This document shows, in pieces, positions 5,671-10,096 of a stretch of 10,096 bases of DNA. Each line of letters begins with the position of its first letter. Position 1 is the first letter of the stretch. The notes beneath the pieces were generated by a model. That model searched no databases and was not told where the DNA came from. It worked only from the letters and a program-made list of their open reading frames with translations. The DNA lies in contig CADBTG010000023.1 of the NCBI GenBank assembly GCA_902797475.1, positions 1 to 10,096 on the forward strand, in the 5' to 3' direction. The translations under genes and the position numbers were made by a program. The stretch is from an uncultured Lachnospiraceae bacterium (GTDB lineage Bacteria > Bacillota > Clostridia > Lachnospirales > Lachnospiraceae).

Positions 5671-8600
5671 ATGAAGAAACGTTTGCTTGTGGGAATCATT
5701 CTTTCCGAAATGCATCATCAGTTCTTCAAGAACGCTTCCAAAAAGCTTCAGGAAGAACTTCTTTCCATGGACGTGGATGTCTGCGTTTTCACGACCACTG
5801 CGCTTTCCGATATGCCCGAAGCCTATCGGAAGGGCGATACTGCCATCTATGATCTGATCAATCCCGAGATGTTCGACGGTTTTTTGGTCTACCCGGGTTC
5901 CTTTCAGATGCCCGAAGAGCAGAACCGTTTCCTGTTAAAGCTGCGCGACGAATTCAAAAAGCCCGTATACTGCCTCGAACGGCCGAAGTATGATTTTCCG
6001 ACGGTGACCTTCAAGGAAGAGGAAGGCATCACGATGCTTGTCGAGCATCTCTGCAAAGTTCATCACGCAAAGAGAATCGAATACATTTCGAGCGAAATCG
6101 AGGACGCCTCGTACCGTGAGGAACTCGAGGGCTATTTTGCGGAGGCGCTTCTTCGAAACGGTCTTTCGGTTGACGACACAAGCATTCGCCGCGGCTCGGC
6201 AATCGTCGGAAAGGAAGCCGAGATTGTCCAGTCGATGCTGAACAGTGAAAAAGGGCTTCCGGAAGCGATCATTTGCGGCAATACCGAATCGGTTTCCGGC
6301 CTGATCTGTGCTCTTGAGGACCATGGCATTCATGTTCCGCGGGACATCATGATCTGCGGATATAATCTGGATATCGACGAAACGCTTCGCGGAACGACGT
6401 GCACGACCATATTCCGTGACCCGTCCGTCATGGCCGTCAATGCGGCCAGAAAGCTTGTAAACAGCATTCTCGGGGAGGACCGTTATCCTCCCGTCTATCG
6501 GGAGCACGAGTGCGTGCTTGTCCCGAAATCCACCTGCGGCTGCGATTTCTATGCCCTCGGTGACTATTCCCGTATCCGGATGGAGAGCCTTATGACGAAG
6601 GACCGTCATTTCGACTCCCCTTACAACTTCATGCAGGAAGAAATTGCCGGCGCCGAGGATTTCGAATCCTGGCTCTGGCTTTTGGACTACTACGAGCGCT
6701 ACCTCGGGAAGGAGTGCGAGTCGTGTTACCTGTGCCTCAATGAGCAGGCGCTTCACATGACAGACATCGTTTCCGGGTTCACGGACAACATTCTTCTGGC
6801 GCTCAACCATTCCGAAGTGCGCAAGGTTTCCTCGGAGGAATTCTTCCCGAGAAAGACTTTGTTGCCGGCCCTTTATGAGGAGTGCGACCATCCGAGAGTG
6901 TTCTATTTTGCATCGGTGCATTTCATGTCGCGCGTGTTCGGCTATGCGGCAGTCTGCTACGGCAACAATCCCTGCGGGTTAAACGTGTCATTTGCCAGAT
7001 GGATGAGAAGCCTCGAGACGTCGCTTGAGTGCCAGCGCCAGCGCACCGTTTTCGGCGACTATTATACGAGAAATGCCATCCGTGACAGCATGACCGGTCT
7101 TTACAACTTCAAGGGTTACCTCGAGGTATTGAAGGACCAGTTTGCGCATATTGCGAAGGAAAATGCGAAGATCAGCATCCTTTCCCTCGATATCAGCCGT
7201 TTCTCGAGCATTAATGAGCTCTACGGCCGCGACGAAGGAAACGAGGCGCTGCAGATTCTGACCAAGATTTTGCAAAATGCGATGAACGACCGTGACATTT
7301 GCGCACGACTCGGAAACGACGAATTTGTCATTGCCGGCATTTACGAGAAGGCGCCCGACAGCGACGCGCTTCTTCGGGAGATTAAGAAGCGTCTTGATAC
7401 GCTTAATCAGTTCGGCGGCAGGCCGTACACAATCGACATCGTTTCCGCGACAATCGTGAAGGAAATCACGGACCCGTCGCAGATTGAAGAGTATACGAAC
7501 GAGGCGCTTGCAGAGAAGAAGAACCGCAAGCAGGGCACCTATTCCGTCAAGACGGAGCAGACGCTTGAAATCAGCGCGGAGGACCGCGAGCTTGTCCGCA
7601 AGCTGATTGACGAGAACCGCTTTGTCTACCGCTTCCAGCCGATTGTCAGCGCGAAGACCGGAACCATCTATGCTTATGAGGCGCTGATGCGCTCCGGAAC
7701 AGACGAGAAGCTCACGCCGACGACAATCCTGAACTGCGCGGAAGCCCTGGGAAAGCTTTATGACATCGAGCTTCTGACCTTCCGGAATGTCGCGGAGATC
7801 ATGACCCGTAACAGCCGCCTTTTCACGGACCGCAAGATGTTTTTGAACAGCATTCCGAAGGCGACGCTGAAGGAATCCGATTTCCGCGAGTTCACGATGG
7901 ATTATCCGGGCGTTCTGTCGCAGGTTGTCGTGGAATTCACGGAGCAGACCGAAGCCAATGAGGAACAGCTTTCGGCAATCCGCCAAAGGAGCAGCGAGCA
8001 CGGCTTCCGTATCGCGATTGACGATTACGGAACGGGCTACTCGAATGTCACGAACCTGCTCAATTACATACCCGATTTCGTGAAAATCGACCGCGGTCTG
8101 ATCGAAGGCATAGAAACCGACAGCAAGAAGCAGTACTTCGTGGCAAATATCGTCGAATTTGCCAGAGAAAACGGTTTCCTTGCCCTGGCGGAAGGCGTGG
8201 AGACGAGAGAAGAGATGAATACGGTCATCCGTCTCGGCGTCGATCTCATTCAGGGCTTTTACACCGCAAGACCGAACGAGCGGTTCCTCGACGAAATCGA
8301 CCGCGACGTGAAAAATGAGATCACGTCCCTTAATCTTCAGACAGTCGAATCCAGGCAGAAGAAGACTTACATCGTTGACAAAGAGCAGGAAATCATGCTG
8401 ATGCCTCTTGTCACGACCGAGCATTACACGGAGTTTGTTATCAACAGAAGAGAACTGAGCTTTGTCGGCAACCCGAGAATTCCGACGGACGTGCTGAGCC
8501 GCGTGCCGGACAATACGGTTACGACCATCCATTTAAGAAGAGTCAGTCTAGATTCGTATCAGAGGCATCCGTGCATTGAAATCGGAAACAACTGTGATGT

Positions 8601-9387
8601 CACGATTGCCGTGGAAGGAACAGCCGTGATGAACCGCAAGGGCATCCGCGTACCCGAGAGCTCGCGCCTTAATATTACGGGCGAAGGCAAGCTGACGATT
8701 TACGGAACCGGCGACCGCGCATACGGCATCGGCGGCGACAGCACGCAGACAATCGGGCGGATTTCGGTGAATATGGGCGGCGAGATCAACCTGAAGCTGG
8801 ACGGCAAGGACTGCGTCGGCATCGGCGGCGGATATTCGAATAAGAAGACCGGCGGAATATTCTTTGAAAGCTGCAAGAACCTGTATCTGACCATAAGCGG
8901 CGAGCGTGCGCTCGGCATCGGCATTGCCAACAATACCGCGCCGGTTGTCATCCGAAACGCGAGAATCAAGACGGAAATCAATGCGGACAAGGCGTGCGGC
9001 ATCGGAAGCATCCTCGGGGAGACCGATGTGACCTTAAAGGATGTGAAGATTAACCATACGTCCTCGGGCGATACCCAGACGGCAGTCGGCAGTCTCGGAA
9101 GCAAGCCGGTTAAGCTGACGGTTTCACATGTTGAGATGCAGGCAGGCATTAAGGCGAAGACATGCGTCGCAATCGGGTGCCGGGACGGCTCGGCGGATAT
9201 CCGGATTGAAGGCTCCGAGCTGAATCTGAAGTGCGAAGGAGCCGAAATCGTCGGCATCGGAACGAAGAACAGGCTCGGACGCGGAAGGTTTGAACGGAGC
9301 GTATTCAATACGACGCTTCTTTCCGCCGACGTTGTCACGTTCGGTTATGAACAGGAAAATATGAGTTTTCTCGGCTGCACAATATAA
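5671..9387 (+). CDS. LacI-like sensor / degenerate GGDEF / EAL phosphodiesterase with C-terminal beta-helix-like repeats
   Basis: A 1238-residue protein predicted cytoplasmic: no signal peptide or membrane helix seen. Residues 1-291 form a LacI/periplasmic-binding-type sensor fold without the helix-turn-helix, ending in the typical STCGC. Residues about 292-460 are a GAF-like region also seen in other Firmicutes GGDEF proteins, as I recall. GGDEF domain 471-620: signature is GNDEF (548-552), D507 is kept, the metal/guanine positions around DISRF and G523-N524 are changed, and the RxxD inhibitory site has become NxxD (539-542), so cyclase activity is doubtful. EAL domain about 640-882 looks complete: E670-A-L, N726, E755, D784-D785, K805, E841, Q861; c-di-GMP hydrolysis is likely. 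Residues about 905-1238 are repeats of roughly 29 residues. Start chosen by GAGGTG at 5658-5663. It sits between two wall-enzyme genes and ends before a strong terminator. Confidence 0.93.
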   Translation: MKKRLLVGIILSEMHHQFFKNASKKLQEELLSMDVDVCVFTTTALSDMPEAYRKGDTAIYDLINPEMFDGFLVYPGSFQMPEEQNRFLLKLRDEFKKPVYCLERPKYDFPTVTFKEEEGITMLVEHLCKVHHAKRIEYISSEIEDASYREELEGYFAEALLRNGLSVDDTSIRRGSAIVGKEAEIVQSMLNSEKGLPEAIICGNTESVSGLICALEDHGIHVPRDIMICGYNLDIDETLRGTTCTTIFRDPSVMAVNAARKLVNSILGEDRYPPVYREHECVLVPKSTCGCDFYALGDYSRIRMESLMTKDRHFDSPYNFMQEEIAGAEDFESWLWLLDYYERYLGKECESCYLCLNEQALHMTDIVSGFTDNILLALNHSEVRKVSSEEFFPRKTLLPALYEECDHPRVFYFASVHFMSRVFGYAAVCYGNNPCGLNVSFARWMRSLETSLECQRQRTVFGDYYTRNAIRDSMTGLYNFKGYLEVLKDQFAHIAKENAKISILSLDISRFSSINELYGRDEGNEALQILTKILQNAMNDRDICARLGNDEFVIAGIYEKAPDSDALLREIKKRLDTLNQFGGRPYTIDIVSATIVKEITDPSQIEEYTNEALAEKKNRKQGTYSVKTEQTLEISAEDRELVRKLIDENRFVYRFQPIVSAKTGTIYAYEALMRSGTDEKLTPTTILNCAEALGKLYDIELLTFRNVAEIMTRNSRLFTDRKMFLNSIPKATLKESDFREFTMDYPGVLSQVVVEFTEQTEANEEQLSAIRQRSSEHGFRIAIDDYGTGYSNVTNLLNYIPDFVKIDRGLIEGIETDSKKQYFVANIVEFARENGFLALAEGVETREEMNTVIRLGVDLIQGFYTARPNERFLDEIDRDVKNEITSLNLQTVESRQKKTYIVDKEQEIMLMPLVTTEHYTEFVINRRELSFVGNPRIPTDVLSRVPDNTVTTIHLRRVSLDSYQRHPCIEIGNNCDVTIAVEGTAVMNRKGIRVPESSRLNITGEGKLTIYGTGDRAYGIGGDSTQTIGRISVNMGGEINLKLDGKDCVGIGGGYSNKKTGGIFFESCKNLYLTISGERALGIGIANNTAPVVIRNARIKTEINADKACGIGSILGETDVTLKDVKINHTSSGDTQTAVGSLGSKPVKLTVSHVEMQAGIKAKTCVAIGCRDGSADIRIEGSELNLKCEGAEIVGIGTKNRLGRGRFERSVFNTTLLSADVVTFGYEQENMSFLGCTI
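8572..9387 (+). repeat. Protein-level repeats of about 29 residues (beta-helix-like domain)
   Basis: The end of the EAL protein repeats a unit starting with a small residue and GIG or a variant: CIEIG at 968, KGIRV at 990, YGIGG at 1018, VGIGG at 1049, LGIGI at 1081, CGIGS at 1109, AVGSL at 1138, VAIGC at 1166, VGIGT at 1194 and TFGYE at 1223. Spacings are 22-32 residues, mostly 28-32. Each unit carries alternating hydrophobic strands such as ISVNM and INLKL. This pattern is typical of right-handed beta-helices, and the phrase order (IEIG, then IRVPE, then LTIYGTG, then GIGG) is like repeat domains in Firmicutes surface and carbohydrate-binding proteins. Here about nine cysteines fall within it, which fits a cytoplasmic rather than secreted location. 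Fold assignment is inference. Confidence 0.75.
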
Positions 9388-9442
9388 TTTGTGATGCATC
9401 CGTGAACAAATACAATATTTTGTGAAATCTTGAAATGTGTGA

Positions 9443-9471
9443 TTGAAAAAAGCCTTCCCGGGTGGTATACT
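9443..9471 (+). promoter_or_regulatory. Promoter of the amidase lipoprotein gene
   Basis: TTGAAA at 9443-9448, a 17-base spacer, and TATACT at 9466-9471 preceded by TGG (extended -10). The -10 box lies in the loop of the terminator hairpin at 9450-9482. Transcription would start near 9478, in the 3' arm, so the new mRNA would not carry the hairpin. Confidence 0.75.
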
Positions 9472-9490
9472 CGGGAAGGCTTAAAATTTT
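9450..9490 (+). terminator. Strong terminator after the EAL protein gene
   Basis: AAGCCTTCCCG (9450-9460) pairs perfectly with CGGGAAGGCTT (9472-9482), eleven pairs with an eleven-base loop, preceded by an A tract (9446-9451) and followed by AAAATTTT. It ends the transcript 63 bases after the EAL gene stop. The long A tract would also let it work leftward. Confidence 0.85.
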
Positions 9491-9510
9491 ATCCAGGGGG
9501 GATATTTTTC

Positions 9511-10096
9511 ATGAAACGCGCGTTAGTAGTTTTTTTATGCCTGGTCATGGCATTTTCCGTAATGGCCTGCGGCAAAGAAGAGGATGATTACGGGGATGTC
9601 GATCACGTGCAAAAGAATTCGGTGAAAGACGAGCCGACAACACCTACGGCGACTCCGACGCCGACGGAGATTCCGAGAAAACCTTACATTCTCTGCCTCG
9701 ACCCCGGCCACGGCGGCCGTTGGGAAGGCGCCATCTACAACGGAAAGCAGGAGCGGCATCTTGTGCTGCAGTTAAGCAAGGAGATTCGTGCTTACCTGAA
9801 TGAACACTATCCGGATTTCGAAGTATACCTCACAAGAGAAGATAACGAGACATTTTCGTCGGATCTCGGACCGGATCTCAGACAGCGTGTGGAGTTTGCC
9901 AAGAACTGCGGCGCGCAGATTCTGGTCAGCATTCACTTAAATGCTTCCGAGACGCATAAGCTTCACGGGACGATGGTCTGCATTTCGAAGCAGCCCAACA
10001 TTCACGACATTTCCGTCGAACTTGCCAACAAGCTTCTGGCGGCAACCGAGTCTATCGGGCTCAAGAATACGGGTTATGTGACGAGAAACAGCGGAG
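9511..10096 (+). CDS. N-acetylmuramoyl-L-alanine amidase, lipoprotein, N-terminal part
   Basis: Cell-surface peptidoglycan hydrolase of the Amidase_3 family, which cleaves the bond between N-acetylmuramic acid and the stem peptide. The frame is open to the window end (195 codons), so the 3' part is missing. Residues 1-19 are a hydrophobic signal sequence ending in VMA, and C20 is the lipid-modified cysteine. A Thr/Pro-rich tether (TPTATPTPTEIP, ending near residue 55) leads to the catalytic domain, with zinc ligands H67 in LDPGHGG, E81 in GKQER and H142 in SIHLNAS. These three fit the family. The ATG at 9511 has AGGGGGG (9495-9501) upstream. The catalytic glutamate of the C-terminal part is outside the window. 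It has its own promoter inside the preceding terminator hairpin. Confidence 0.94.
   Translation, partial: MKRALVVFLCLVMAFSVMACGKEEDDYGDVDHVQKNSVKDEPTTPTATPTPTEIPRKPYILCLDPGHGGRWEGAIYNGKQERHLVLQLSKEIRAYLNEHYPDFEVYLTREDNETFSSDLGPDLRQRVEFAKNCGAQILVSIHLNASETHKLHGTMVCISKQPNIHDISVELANKLLAATESIGLKNTGYVTRNSG

Noticed and set aside
6988..8532. Open frame of 514 codons on the minus strand
   Set aside because: Antisense to the GGDEF-EAL domains, without a ribosome binding site or promoter; long antisense frames are common in genes with this codon use.
1..10096. CRISPR array, mobile element or phage genes
   Set aside because: No regularly spaced direct repeats, transposase, integrase or structural phage genes were seen; base composition and codon use look uniform.

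Overview
The window looks like chromosomal DNA of a Gram-positive anaerobe in the Clostridia, most likely a Lachnospiraceae-type bacterium. The grounds are pyruvate formate-lyase, a ferredoxin-like aldo/keto reductase, a DegV protein, strong AGGAGG ribosome binding sites, TTGACA/TATAAT promoters (several with an extended TGn), Thr-Pro repeat linkers on exported wall enzymes, and a LacI-like/GGDEF/EAL protein of a kind common in that family. This assignment is inferred from gene content. No insertion sequence, phage gene, CRISPR array or rRNA was seen.

Left part (1-2107). A truncated pyruvate formate-lyase gene runs leftward off the window. Its leader (about 691-841) carries a promoter, a well-formed ZTP (pfl-motif) riboswitch and an intrinsic terminator that competes with the riboswitch for the same bases, so formate production appears tied to the folate/purine alarmone ZTP. 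The rest of the 589-976 gap holds a plain leader segment (604-690), a stretch with nothing recognisable (about 842-920), and the promoter of the next gene. A small two-helix membrane protein (rightward) and an AqpZ-like water channel (leftward) converge on one bidirectional terminator.

Middle (2108-4404). The aquaporin and a DegV-family fatty-acid-binding protein diverge from a 268-base region with two good promoters and an array of TTTTCC/GGAAAA inverted repeats over the aquaporin promoter. DegV is followed after 58 bases by an aldo/keto reductase carrying two C-terminal four-cysteine clusters.

Right part (4405-10096). A tRNA-Gly(CCC), a membrane-anchored polysaccharide deacetylase and a 1238-residue c-di-GMP-type signalling protein follow one another on the + strand with no clear terminator between them. 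They are followed by a partial lipoprotein N-acetylmuramoyl-L-alanine amidase. The signalling protein is the most unusual item: a LacI-type sugar-sensor fold without a DNA-binding domain, a GAF-like linker region, a degenerate GGDEF, an intact-looking EAL phosphodiesterase, and a C-terminal repeat domain of about 29 residues per unit that resembles surface-protein beta-helices. Two promoters in this part have their -10 boxes in the loop of an inverted repeat, one of which is a strong terminator. The two wall enzymes flanking the c-di-GMP protein suggest a theme of envelope remodelling, but that link is inference from position.
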